Assembly (NCBI RefSeq): GCF_000290615.1
Contig: NZ_ALAS01000251.1
Location: 1-56,922, forward strand
Direction: 5' to 3'
Length of the DNA: 56,922 nt
From: Heyndrickxia coagulans DSM 1 = ATCC 7050
GTDB taxonomy: Bacteria > Bacillota > Bacilli > Bacillales > Bacillaceae_C
Shown here: positions 32,958-41,028 of the stretch, piece after piece
Numbering within the stretch: position 1 is the stretch's first letter
Layout of the letters: every line of letters starts with the position of its first letter
Notes under the pieces: generated by a model
Told to the model about the DNA's origin: nothing
Seen by the model: only the letters and a program-made list of their open reading frames with translations
Database searches by the model: none
Translations under genes and position numbers: made by a program

Positions 32958-33945
32958 AGCGACTGCCTTATTCGGAGGGAAGTCAAGCGGGATTTTAAAC
33001 TGGAATGATCTTGCTTATCCGCACTGGTACAAAACGTATAAACGGTTGTTGGGGAATTACTGGCAGTCGGATGAAGTGAATATGTCGACAGATGTGAAAC
33101 AATTCCCGCTGTTATCGGAAAAAGAGCAGGAAACGTTTTTGAAAATCATCAGCCTGCTGGCAACGCTCGATTCGTCACAAACGAGGACGATTTTGCTTGC
33201 TTCGCTGTATGCGACTGATCCGTCCGTCCAATCGATTTTGGCGGTGATTGCCCAGCAGGAAGCTGTCCACAATGAGAGTTATTCTTATATTTTATCGTCC
33301 GTCGTGTCCCTTGATAAACAAAATGAAGCATTTGAAATCGGGCGGAAAGATCCGGTACTACTAAAGCGGAATGAAAAGCTGATGGAGCAATACAATGCGT
33401 TTGCCCGGCAGCCGGATGTGGAAGACATTGTAAAAACGCTCGTGTATTCGACATTGCTGGAAGGGTTGTTCTTTTATTCCGGTTTTGCTTTCTTTTATAA
33501 TCTGGCGCGGCAGAACAAAATGGTCGGCACATCGACGATGATCAGTTATATTAACCGCGATGAGCTGGAGCACGGGCGCTTTATTTCGGAACTGATCCGC
33601 GCGGTGCTTTCCGAACATCCGGAATTGAACACGCCGGCCTTTTCCGATTGGGTATATGCCCGGTTCCGCGAGTCCGTTGACTTGGAAACCGAGTGGTCGG
33701 AATACGTGCTCCGGGGCGTGGAAGGGATCGATCTTGAGGAAATGGCCGGTTTTATCAAATACCGTGCCAATAAAATGCTGCGCATGATCGGATTAAGCGA
33801 GCTGTACCCGGAACATGTTGAAAATCCGATGAAATGGATCCGCGCCTATGCAGATAATTTCGACGCAACGAAAACGGATTTCTTTGAACAAAAGTCCCGT
33901 TCTTATACGAAAGTGAGCGATTTGAACGGATTTGACGAGCTGTAA
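32902..33945 (+). CDS. nrdF: Class I ribonucleotide reductase, beta subunit
   Basis: 347-residue ferritin-like radical generator. All six metal ligands are visible: Asp in TLDSSQ, Glu and His in QQEAVHNESY, Glu in LLEGLFFYSGF, and Glu plus His in RDELEHGRF; the radical Tyr is the Tyr of NESYSY. So it is not one of the metal-free class Ie subunits, which lose these carboxylates. A Mn2 or Fe2 tyrosyl cofactor is expected. The last residue stretch DLNGFDEL contributes the subunit contact tail. GGAGTGCTGGAAG precedes the ATG. Confidence 0.93.
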   Translation: MSNALLEKAKTLDPVHPNKATALFGGKSSGILNWNDLAYPHWYKTYKRLLGNYWQSDEVNMSTDVKQFPLLSEKEQETFLKIISLLATLDSSQTRTILLASLYATDPSVQSILAVIAQQEAVHNESYSYILSSVVSLDKQNEAFEIGRKDPVLLKRNEKLMEQYNAFARQPDVEDIVKTLVYSTLLEGLFFYSGFAFFYNLARQNKMVGTSTMISYINRDELEHGRFISELIRAVLSEHPELNTPAFSDWVYARFRESVDLETEWSEYVLRGVEGIDLEEMAGFIKYRANKMLRMIGLSELYPEHVENPMKWIRAYADNFDATKTDFFEQKSRSYTKVSDLNGFDEL

Positions 33946-34081
33946 TCTGCCTTTAGACGCCCATGCTGCAGTGAACGCGGCACCAGAGCCGGCGTATATT
34001 TTCGGGATAGAACATCATTTGCAGCACGGTGAAAACCAATTTTGGAAAGAAAACGGCAAAAACAGACCTGATGGCCCTGGC

Positions 34082-34110
34082 AAAAAAGCGGGAGTGATTC
34101 CCGCTTTTTT
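34082..34110. terminator. Bidirectional terminator after nrd operon
   Basis: AAAAAAGCGGGA / TCCCGCTTTTTT with a short loop; A-run and T-run on both sides serve the convergent minus-strand pair too. Confidence 0.9.
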
Positions 34111-34118
34111 GTATGCCA

Positions 34119-34733
34119 TTACATGGTGAAATCCCTTTCCTTTTTCAAACGCATGAGCGCTTTTTTATTTTTCCACAGCAGGATGACAAAGTTGCCCAGC
34201 CAGATCCATAAGAGAAAAGAAGGGAATCTTCGAAAAATAAGAAAGAGGGACAGCAGCAGGAATCCGGTTGCCGTTTGCAGGCTGTCTTCACTGCTGGTTG
34301 TTTTTTTGCCTTTTTTCACCACCTTCGCCAGGACATAAAAGCATGCAAGAATAACTGCATAAGTGAGGGATATGCGAAATTTGGTCAATGCGCTCCATAC
34401 GCCGAAGCTTACGGCAAGGCCTTTTCCGCCGTTTCCTTTTAAAAAAGGGGAAAAGGCATGCCCGGCAATCGGCGCCAGGGCAATGGGAATCAATGCCTTA
34501 TGCGATGGGGCCGCCCCGGATTTTATGATCAGCCAAACCGGAAGAAACCCTTTGCCGAAGTCACCCGCAATGCCAAGCAACCCGTATTTGTAACCGGCTT
34601 TTTTCCAAAGGTTAGCTGCACCGGGATTTCCATCTTCAGTTTCGCGAATATTGATGTTCAATAACAGGCCGATCCAGTAAGAAAACATCAGCGAACCCGA
34701 AAGAAAACAAAGTGCTGACAATAAAAAAGTCAT
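34119..34733 (-). CDS. PlsY-like glycerol-3-phosphate acyltransferase paralogue
   Basis: 204-residue membrane protein with about five segments. It keeps PlsY motif 1 as DGNPGAANLWKKAG, DFGKGFLPV, and motif 2/3 as GHAFSPFLKGNGGKGLAVSFG. True PlsY has GSGNIGATN, so the changed first motif suggests a paralogue with another acceptor. It overlaps a GT2 glycosyltransferase gene by 4 nt (ATGA). Acyl and glycosyl transfer together recall the end of staphyloxanthin-type C30 carotenoid synthesis; this is inference only. Confidence 0.8.
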   Translation of the reverse strand: MTFLLSALCFLSGSLMFSYWIGLLLNINIRETEDGNPGAANLWKKAGYKYGLLGIAGDFGKGFLPVWLIIKSGAAPSHKALIPIALAPIAGHAFSPFLKGNGGKGLAVSFGVWSALTKFRISLTYAVILACFYVLAKVVKKGKKTTSSEDSLQTATGFLLLSLFLIFRRFPSFLLWIWLGNFVILLWKNKKALMRLKKERDFTM

Positions 34734-35824
34734 TTGTTTTGCCCCCTTCCCACATCAATGTATCTGCCTTTCCAAAGCACTTTTTTACGAAAATGGGACT
34801 GATAAAGGGAATACAGGATGATGGTCAGGAAAAAAATCATGGATAAAAAGTGAAACAAAGGTTGCAGGATGCCAAAGTTTCCCGCATGCCGGTTAAAATA
34901 ATAGATTTGGGCGGCATACAGCAAATAGCCTGCCACAAAGTAAGGGATGCCGGAAAAGCAGCCGAGCTCGGATATGAGCAGGCCAAGAATCCAGAAAACG
35001 ACAGCCGCAATTGTAAAAGGATGGATGGCTGATGTGCTTAACACCGCCCCTTTTGCAAATCCTTGCAACTCCTGCCTGAAACCGCCGGGATACATGCGGA
35101 AGAAGAAGAGCCCGCTTCCGGTAAAATTGGTGACCGGAATGCCGGCCTGTTGAAAACGGGCGCCTAAGTTCAGATCGTCCAGCATTTCAGCGCGGATATT
35201 CCCATGCCCGCCAATTTTGTCATAATCTTCTTTTGATACACAAATACAGGCACCGTAAAGCCCTTTTTGCCGGTTGAAGCGTTCAAACGGCGAGGTGAAT
35301 GAGAAAATCCCGAGCAGGTTCAGAACCATTGCCAGTTTCTCATAAAATTTTTCAGTATGGTGGTATGGAATGACAGAGATGGCGCCCCCCTGCTGTTTGT
35401 GTGCTGTGACGAGGGAGCTGATGGCATGTTTAGCAAGGCGGGTGTCGGCATCGAGAAAGATAAGCAGATCCCCTGTGGATTTCACGTAACCGTTCCAGAC
35501 GGCCCACGTTTTTCCGGTCCAGCCATCCGGAAGATCAGGCGCAGAAACGACGGTGACGCCGAATTTTTCTGCTGTTTCTTTTGTCCTGTCCTCGGAGTGG
35601 TCATCCACCACAATGATTTCAACGGGTTTGGTTGTTTGCCTGTTTAAAGAATGCAACAGGGCAGGCAGGGTGTTTTCTTCATTTCTTGCCGGAATAATAA
35701 CGGATATCTTTTCCCGCCCGGCTGTGCCGGTTGCATGCGGTAAAGGGCGCTTGCGGAAAAGGACGAATCCCGCCAGCAGGCCGCATAACATAAACCCGTA
35801 TAAAATGGCAGGCATTTTCACCAC
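34730..35824 (-). CDS. Membrane GT2 glycosyltransferase, CrtQ-like
   Basis: 364 residues. An N-terminal membrane anchor, then a GT-A fold with SVIIPARNEENTLPALLHSL, VVDDHSEDRT, FLDADTR (DxD) and MLDDLNLGARF, and about three C-terminal membrane segments (PFTIAAVVFWILGLL onward). Length and topology match 4,4'-diaponeurosporenoate glycosyltransferase CrtQ; other GT2 families look similar, so the acceptor is unproven. Co-transcribed with the PlsY-like gene. No carotenoid synthase is in the window. Confidence 0.75.
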   Translation of the reverse strand: MVKMPAILYGFMLCGLLAGFVLFRKRPLPHATGTAGREKISVIIPARNEENTLPALLHSLNRQTTKPVEIIVVDDHSEDRTKETAEKFGVTVVSAPDLPDGWTGKTWAVWNGYVKSTGDLLIFLDADTRLAKHAISSLVTAHKQQGGAISVIPYHHTEKFYEKLAMVLNLLGIFSFTSPFERFNRQKGLYGACICVSKEDYDKIGGHGNIRAEMLDDLNLGARFQQAGIPVTNFTGSGLFFFRMYPGGFRQELQGFAKGAVLSTSAIHPFTIAAVVFWILGLLISELGCFSGIPYFVAGYLLYAAQIYYFNRHAGNFGILQPLFHFLSMIFFLTIILYSLYQSHFRKKVLWKGRYIDVGRGQNK

Positions 35825-36084
35825 TTCCTGTTCTGCTGTATAGATTTGAACTCCATTTTGGTTAAGTTGTATGGCAAAACAGTTAAGATCAATTTTGTAC
35901 TTCTATTTTACATCAGGGTGTCCCGGAAGGAAAAAGTTAGCATTGCCGGACTGCAGAGATGATGGTTTTGCATCTGCCCCTCCCGTCCCGGGGGAACAAG
36001 CGGATGGCATTTGGCAAAAAAATTGGTGTGGCTGCCACGAGCGTTTGTCCTTTAAAATAAAACTGAAAAATAAGAAAAGACTGG
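35825..36084. other. Intergenic region left of the Rpn remnant
   Basis: About 260 bp without a gene; should contain the minus-strand promoter for the glycosyltransferase pair. A CCCGTCCCGGGGG stretch near 35,984 can fold weakly. Nothing else is recognised. Confidence 0.4.
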
Positions 36085-36447
36085 GTGCTGGCCCGGATGG
36101 AGCTCGACCCTGCAAAAATGAGGCTGTTATATGGTTTCTTTGATTTTTATTTAAAACTGAATGAAAAAGAGGAGGCGGAAGTAATGGAAAACATTAAAAT
36201 GCTGGACCCGGACGAAGCAGAGCAAGTATTGAAGCTGCCGAATTCCTACTTTGACCGCGGGTATAGGAAGGGAAAAGAGGAAGGAAGAGAAGAAGGAAGA
36301 AAAGAAGAAAGAAAAGAATTGTTACAAACGATTCCATCAGCCATCAAAATGTTGCAGGAGGGTATGGATCTTCAATTCATTGTGGAAAAAACCGGCTTGA
36401 GCCGGACAGAAGTGGAAAAAACAAAACAGCAGCTGAAAAATTTATAA
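36085..36447 (+). pseudogene. C-terminal remnant of an Rpn (PD-(D/E)XK) family protein
   Basis: The 120-residue frame carries the C-terminal tail typical of recombination-promoting nuclease/transposase-like Rpn proteins: MRLLYGFFDFYLKL, a charged stretch GYRKGKEEGREEGRKEERKE, and a final helix pair IVEKTGLSRTEVEKTKQQL. The N-terminal nuclease domain is missing; an in-frame TGA lies about 50 nt before the first Met. Either a remnant or a short form produced by an internal start, as known for some rpn genes. Confidence 0.7.
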
Positions 36448-36576
36448 GAAAAAAAATTTTCACCGGACATCTGGTTGCCGGTGCTTTTTATAACGCAAAA
36501 CTTTCTAAAAATACAGCCGTTAAAATTTTGTGCAAAATGTATTATAATTTTAAATAGAATAAAAAGGGGTGAGAAA

Positions 36577-37074
36577 ATGGAGGAAAGAGTTACAAAGGCA
36601 GTTCAGGATTACTATCCCGATTCATTTGCTACTTGTTACGGCTGCGGGCGGCTGAATGAAAAAGGCCATCATTTCCGCACAGGCTGGCAGGGGGACAAAA
36701 CCATCACGATTTATACGCCGCTTCCTGAATATATGGGGGGAATCCCGGGGTTTGCCTACGGCGGGATCGTAGCATCGCTGATTGACTGCCATAGCGCGGG
36801 CTCCGCCTCCCTGTATGTGCTCCGGAAAAACGGCAACGAACTTGGCGACGGAACAGAGCCGCCGCGGTTTGTAACCGGCACATTAAAAGTGGAATATAAG
36901 CACCCAACCCCGCTCGGTGTGCCGCTTAAGGCAATCGGAACCGTTACCGAAATTCATCCGAAAAAGTACCGGATCGATACAGAAGTATTTGCGGAAGATA
37001 AAGTGGTCGTAATAGGGGAAGTCATCATGGTCATGATGCCGGAAAAATTCAGGGAGACAGTAAAACAAAAGTAA
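36577..37074 (+). CDS. PaaI-type hotdog thioesterase
   Basis: 165 residues with a single hotdog fold: CYGCGRLNEKGHHF near the start, GIPGFAYGGIVASLIDCHSAGSA (the long helix, with Asp, listed here from about 60) and LKVEYKHPTPLGVPL. The CYGCG...G pattern is common in thioesterases acting on acyl- or aryl-CoA. AAGGGGTGAG precedes ATG 36577. Probably monocistronic; substrate unknown. Confidence 0.82.
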   Translation: MEERVTKAVQDYYPDSFATCYGCGRLNEKGHHFRTGWQGDKTITIYTPLPEYMGGIPGFAYGGIVASLIDCHSAGSASLYVLRKNGNELGDGTEPPRFVTGTLKVEYKHPTPLGVPLKAIGTVTEIHPKKYRIDTEVFAEDKVVVIGEVIMVMMPEKFRETVKQK

Positions 37075-37111
37075 AGCCTGGCGCGGCATCGGCCCAGGAA
37101 AGATACCCATA

Positions 37112-37134
37112 CATGACACCGCGCGGCGGTCATG
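37112..37134. repeat. Inverted repeat between convergent genes
   Basis: CATGAC-ACCGC / GCGGC-GTCATG-type palindrome overlapping the end of the SMR gene. It lacks a T-run; could be a weak terminator. Confidence 0.35.
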
Positions 37135-37447
37135 ATGCCAGCTTCAAGCCGACCGCTGCGCCTAAAATCATCGTAATAAAAACAATTCTCCGCCAGTCTC
37201 TCGATTCCCCGAAAAATAACATACCGACAATTGCGCCCCCTGCTGCGCCGATGCCTGTCCAGACGGCGTAGGCCGTGCCCATCGGCAGCGTCCGCATCGC
37301 AAATGACATAAACAAAAAACTCCCGCCGAAAGCAAGCACCATGAGCAGCATAGACTGCAGATTGCGGCGGCGGTTTACCATATTCATGGCGGCTACGCCG
37401 AGCATTTCGCATAACCCTGCAATGAGTAAAGAAGCCCAAGCCATCAA
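37130..37447 (-). CDS. SMR family exporter subunit (YkkD/EbrB-like)
   Basis: 105 residues, four membrane helices, with the conserved Glu of helix 1 in IAGLCEMLGVAAMN and the helix-3 motif MGTAYAVWTGIGAAGG. Works as a dimer; the gene overlaps its SMR partner by 4 nt, so a heterodimer with opposite membrane orientation is likely. Related pairs export guanidinium or toxic cations. Confidence 0.88.
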   Translation of the reverse strand: MMAWASLLIAGLCEMLGVAAMNMVNRRRNLQSMLLMVLAFGGSFLFMSFAMRTLPMGTAYAVWTGIGAAGGAIVGMLFFGESRDWRRIVFITMILGAAVGLKLAS

Positions 37448-37785
37448 GAATCCGCCTCCCCGCTGCTTTTTTCATTTTCCACCATCCTCAAGCCAACAAT
37501 GCCCGCCAGCAGAATGAGAATCAAAATGATTTTTATCAAACTAAACGGTTCGCCGAAAAATACGATTCCGGAGAAAACCGTTCCGGCTGTGCCAAGCCCG
37601 ACAAAAACGGCATACACCGTTCCGACCGGCAAATTCTTGCTTGCCGCAATGAGTGCGTAAAAGCTGGCGGTAATGGCAATCAGCGTACCCATCCATTCCA
37701 GCAAGTTATCTGCATGTTTCAACCCGATGACCCAAAAGACTTCGAAAAAAGCCCCAACGAGCACAATGAGCCAGGATTTGTTCAT
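37444..37785 (-). CDS. SMR family exporter subunit (YkkC/EbrA-like)
   Basis: 113 residues with four helices: Glu in VGAFFEVFWVIGLKH and PVGTVYAVFVGLGTAG. The FEVFWVIGLKHAD start is typical of guanidinium-exporter (Gdx) subunits. ATG 37785 follows GGGAGGTG with a 6-nt gap; the frame is open further upstream without a site. Partner of the gene just downstream. Confidence 0.88.
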   Translation of the reverse strand: MNKSWLIVLVGAFFEVFWVIGLKHADNLLEWMGTLIAITASFYALIAASKNLPVGTVYAVFVGLGTAGTVFSGIVFFGEPFSLIKIILILILLAGIVGLRMVENEKSSGEADS

Positions 37786-37886
37786 TTCAAACACCTCCCA
37801 TAAAAAATCCCGGCGAGCTGCGCAAAAAGCATCCCCCGGGTTTTGATCCCTCTGTACCATGGCAAAAACGTGATCCTTCATCTTTG
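37786..37886 (-). promoter_or_regulatory. Structured leader of the SMR pair
   Basis: 100 nt between TauE/SafE and the SMR genes. On the minus strand GAGGGATCAAAACCCGGGGG resembles the 3' part of guanidine-I (ykkC) riboswitches (GGGATAAAAGCCCGGG). CCCGG can pair with CCGGG 20 nt later, followed by ATTTTTT, giving a terminator-like element just before the ribosome site. I cannot find the conserved 5' half of the riboswitch, so this may be a degenerate copy or a plain attenuator. Confidence 0.35.
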
Positions 37887-38669
37887 TCAGCCGAAAAGAA
37901 ACGCATGTACATAATCATATGTATTTTTCGCCAGCAGCAAAAATGTGACGGCAATGAACAGGGCGCGCACATAGCTGCTCCCCTTTTTAATCGCAAACCG
38001 CGAGCCGATGATGGAACCGGCGATTTGCCCGAGGCCCATCGGAATCCCATAGGCATAATGGACCTGCCCTAAAAAGATAAACATAAGGAGGGCCGAAATA
38101 TTGCTGCCAAAATTTAAAAACTTCGCGTTCCCGGCTGCTTTTAAAAAGTCAAACCCGATCATGAGGTAGGCAAACATTAAAAAGGAACCGGTGCCCGGGC
38201 CGAGAAATCCGTCGTAAAAACCGATCAGAAAAATGAGCGCTGTAAACAAAATCAGCCGGCTGGCGGATAACTTTTTATACGCCATGATTTTTCCCCAGTC
38301 TTTCTTCGTCACCGTATAGATGCCGACTGCGGCAAGCATGATCAGCATCAATGGTTTTAATACATCCGGATCAATCAGATGGACGGTGTACGCGCCGAGC
38401 ATCGAACCGAAAAACGTGAGCGGAAACATTTTATAAATGGAAGATAGATCCAGTTTTCCGGAACGATAAAATACAAATGTGCTTGTAAATGATCCCATTG
38501 TTCCCGCAAGTTTGTTGGTGGCAACCGCTGCAGACGGCGAAAGCCCGGTAAACAACAGGGCAGGCAGGGCAATCAGGCCGCCCCCGCCGACAACAGAATC
38601 AATAAAAGCTGCACAAAACCCAAAACCGACCAACAGTGCCAACATGGATGGATCAAGCCCGAATATCAT
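37887..38669 (-). CDS. TauE/SafE (TSUP) family permease
   Basis: 260 residues with about eight hydrophobic segments. Landmarks: GFGFCAAFIDSVVGGGGLIALPALL (first repeat, shown by its ends FIDSVVGGGGLI), SPSAAVATNKLAG, and FYDGFLGPGTGSFLMFA in the second repeat. Exports or imports small sulfur or carboxylate anions such as sulfite, sulfoacetate or taurine in characterised members. AAGGAAGG precedes the ATG. Upstream of and co-directional with the SMR genes. Confidence 0.88.
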   Translation of the reverse strand: MIFGLDPSMLALLVGFGFCAAFIDSVVGGGGLIALPALLFTGLSPSAAVATNKLAGTMGSFTSTFVFYRSGKLDLSSIYKMFPLTFFGSMLGAYTVHLIDPDVLKPLMLIMLAAVGIYTVTKKDWGKIMAYKKLSASRLILFTALIFLIGFYDGFLGPGTGSFLMFAYLMIGFDFLKAAGNAKFLNFGSNISALLMFIFLGQVHYAYGIPMGLGQIAGSIIGSRFAIKKGSSYVRALFIAVTFLLLAKNTYDYVHAFLFG

Positions 38670-38802
38670 TAAATCAGCCTTCCTTTTTTATCACTGTTGT
38701 TATCGTAGCGAAAAATTTAAAAATTGTAAATATCTTTCCACCCCGGGCATGTGCAAATTTTGCCAATGGATGGAATAAGGGGGCTTCCATGTTGCCTCAC
38801 GA

Positions 38803-39825
38803 TTATGCTGTCCGCATCAACAGAAAAATAAAATACGGTGCGCCGAGGATTGAAATGACAATCCCGACCGGCAGTTCCAAAGAAGGCATCACGACTCTCC
38901 CGACTGTATCGGCCAGCAGCAAAATGTTTGCGCCAATCAGCGCCGTTAAAGGCAGAGAAAATTCATGCTTTGTCCCCATGATCCCGCGGGCAATGTGGGG
39001 CGCGATCAGGCCGAGAAACGTAATGCCGCCCCCGACCGCTACACAGCATCCGGCCAGCCCGACCGCGGTCCCGAGAAGTTTCAGCCTTTCTTTTTCAAGC
39101 GGCACCCCGAGCCCTGTGATTACCGGCTCATCCAGGCGCATAATATTCAAGTAACGGGCTTTGTATATCGCAAATGGAAGCAGAACAACCATCCAGGCCA
39201 AAGTGACAAGGACATAATCCCAGTTTGTCGCCCAAATGCTTCCAGATATCCAGGTCAGCGTTTTTGTGAAATCCTGGGGGTCCATTTTCATTTGCAGGAC
39301 TGTTGTTGCCGCATTAAAAGCCGCATTTAAACCAATACCTGTCAGGACAAGACGAGCGGGCGCCACGCTTCCGCCTTTTTTGGCAAACAAATAGACGAGG
39401 ATCGCCGAAAGAAAAGCGCCGGTTAATGCAAAAAACGGCATGACAAAAACAGAAACTACGCCGGCAAGAAAGGCCGTGCCTTTAAAAAAGAATGTATATA
39501 ATACTACGGAAAAGCTTGCCCCTGCATTCACGCCGATTATGCCGGGATCTGCAAGCGGGTTTCTGGAAATGCTCTGGAGAATGCCGCCTGATACGGCAAT
39601 TCCGGCGCCAATTAGCATCGCGAGCACGATCCGGGGCAGACGGAATTCAAACAGGGTCATCCGCTGGTTGCCAACATCACTGCCGAAAAAGGCAGACCAT
39701 ATTTGCGGGAACGGAATGTTCATTGTGCCTGTCCGGATGCTGGCAAAAAAGAGGACGGCCAGCAAAACAAGCAGGACGGCGCAAAGCATGCTGAATTTCC
39801 GTTTGCCGGTTGAAAGGTTTCCCAC
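38803..39825 (-). CDS. Iron-siderophore ABC permease, FecCD family (second subunit)
   Basis: 340 residues with about nine to ten membrane helices and the FecCD landmarks GAGIAVSGGILQSISRNPLADPGIIGV (cited as RNPLADPGIIGVNAGAS) and FLGLIAPHIARGIMG. The GTG start shares one base with the stop of the preceding permease gene. Forms the membrane channel with its partner, energised by the FecE-like ATPase on the other side of the binding-protein gene. Confidence 0.92.
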   Translation of the reverse strand: MGNLSTGKRKFSMLCAVLLVLLAVLFFASIRTGTMNIPFPQIWSAFFGSDVGNQRMTLFEFRLPRIVLAMLIGAGIAVSGGILQSISRNPLADPGIIGVNAGASFSVVLYTFFFKGTAFLAGVVSVFVMPFFALTGAFLSAILVYLFAKKGGSVAPARLVLTGIGLNAAFNAATTVLQMKMDPQDFTKTLTWISGSIWATNWDYVLVTLAWMVVLLPFAIYKARYLNIMRLDEPVITGLGVPLEKERLKLLGTAVGLAGCCVAVGGGITFLGLIAPHIARGIMGTKHEFSLPLTALIGANILLLADTVGRVVMPSLELPVGIVISILGAPYFIFLLMRTA

Positions 39826-40871
39826 TATAATCCGCCCCCTTCTTTTCGTGCCAAATAGAGAAAGAACGGGACGCCGATGATTGCGGTCACTGCGCCTACC
39901 GGTGTTTCAAAAGGGGCGTTGATCATTTTTGCGGCATCATCGGCAATGATCAACAAAAGGGCGCCGAGAATCGCCGAACAAGGGATGATCAAGCTGTAAT
40001 CCGACCCGACAAGGAAGCGGGTAATGTGCGGGATGACCAATCCGACAAACCCGATCATCCCGGCAATGGATACGGCCGCCCCTGTCAGCAAAAGAACTGC
40101 CACAATGCCTGCTATATAAACAAATACCGTGTTCTGGCCGAGCCCTTTTGCGATTTCCTCCCCGAGGCTTAAAATGGTGACGGCGCGCGAGATGGCAACG
40201 GCGATGATAATGCCAGCAATGATGGCCGGAATGACATACTTGAGCTGGCTGGATTGCACACCGCTCACGCCGCCTGCATACCAGTAGCTCAAATCTTTTG
40301 ATATGTTGAAACGAAGCCCGATCGCCGTAGATAAGGCGCTAAGCAGAGAAGCAACAGCCGATCCGGCAAGCGCCAGCTTCACAGTGGTGTTCCCGCCCCT
40401 GGATAAAGCTGTGATTGAAAAAACGAGTGCCGCCCCCAAACCGGCTCCGGCAAAAGATACGAAAACCAGGCTCCGGTAAGAAATGCCCGGAAAAAAAGCA
40501 TAGGCAACCGCCATGAGAAAAAGGGATCCCGAGGTTACCCCCAAAATAGACGGGGATGCGAGCGGATTTCGCGTCATTCCCTGCATGACCGAACCGGAAA
40601 CAGCCAGCCCGGCACCGACGCACAGAGCGGCAATGGTACGCGGCAGCCGCAATTCATGGATAATGACATGGGCCGGGTTGTTTGCATCATAAAAAAACAA
40701 ACTTTTCCATACCGTTGTATAGTTGATATTCGATGCACCCAATTGAATGGAACCTGCGACGGCAAGAATGATAAAAATCCACCCGAAGCCGAGGATAAAA
40801 TAAGCCAGTCGTTTTTTATACGGTTGATCCTGCCCGCGGTGTGCCGCTTTACTTGTGTGCGGTTTTGCCAT
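39825..40871 (-). CDS. Iron-siderophore ABC permease, FecCD family (first subunit)
   Basis: 348 residues from ATG 40871, chosen because GGAAGGAAG lies just ahead; the frame extends to a TTG at 40922 inside the promoter. Landmarks: VMQGMTRNPLASPSILGV and IGFVGLVIPHITRFLVG (EAA-like coupling region). Divergent from the binding protein, with a Fur box between them, so iron starvation should induce both directions. Confidence 0.92.
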   Translation of the reverse strand: MAKPHTSKAAHRGQDQPYKKRLAYFILGFGWIFIILAVAGSIQLGASNINYTTVWKSLFFYDANNPAHVIIHELRLPRTIAALCVGAGLAVSGSVMQGMTRNPLASPSILGVTSGSLFLMAVAYAFFPGISYRSLVFVSFAGAGLGAALVFSITALSRGGNTTVKLALAGSAVASLLSALSTAIGLRFNISKDLSYWYAGGVSGVQSSQLKYVIPAIIAGIIIAVAISRAVTILSLGEEIAKGLGQNTVFVYIAGIVAVLLLTGAAVSIAGMIGFVGLVIPHITRFLVGSDYSLIIPCSAILGALLLIIADDAAKMINAPFETPVGAVTAIIGVPFFLYLARKEGGGL

Positions 40872-40934
40872 CCCAGACTTCCTTCCTTCTCTTTCGATAC
40901 GGTTAAAAAATTTTTTGTTCAAAAAGAAAAAAGA

Positions 40935-40963
40935 TTGACAGAATGAAAAATTTTCGCTTTAAT
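40935..40963 (+). promoter_or_regulatory. Promoter of the siderophore-binding protein
   Basis: TTGACA (40,935-40,940), 17-bp spacer and TTTAAT (40,958-40,963), immediately left of the Fur box. Confidence 0.75.
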
Positions 40964-40969
40964 TGATGT

Positions 40970-40984
40970 TGATAATCATTATCA
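40970..40984. promoter_or_regulatory. Fur box between the siderophore permeases and binding protein
   Basis: TGATAATCATTATCA is a perfect 7-1-7 Fur box. Centred over the expected transcription start of the binding-protein gene and about 100 bp before the divergent permease start, it can control both. Confidence 0.93.
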
Positions 40985-41028
40985 TTTATCTGTCTACAAT
41001 ATTTTATCATAATGCCAGGGGGATGAAA

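Noticed and set aside
32902-33945. Metal-free class Ie beta subunit, suggested by the flavodoxin neighbour
   Set aside because: All six carboxylate and His ligands and the radical Tyr are present.
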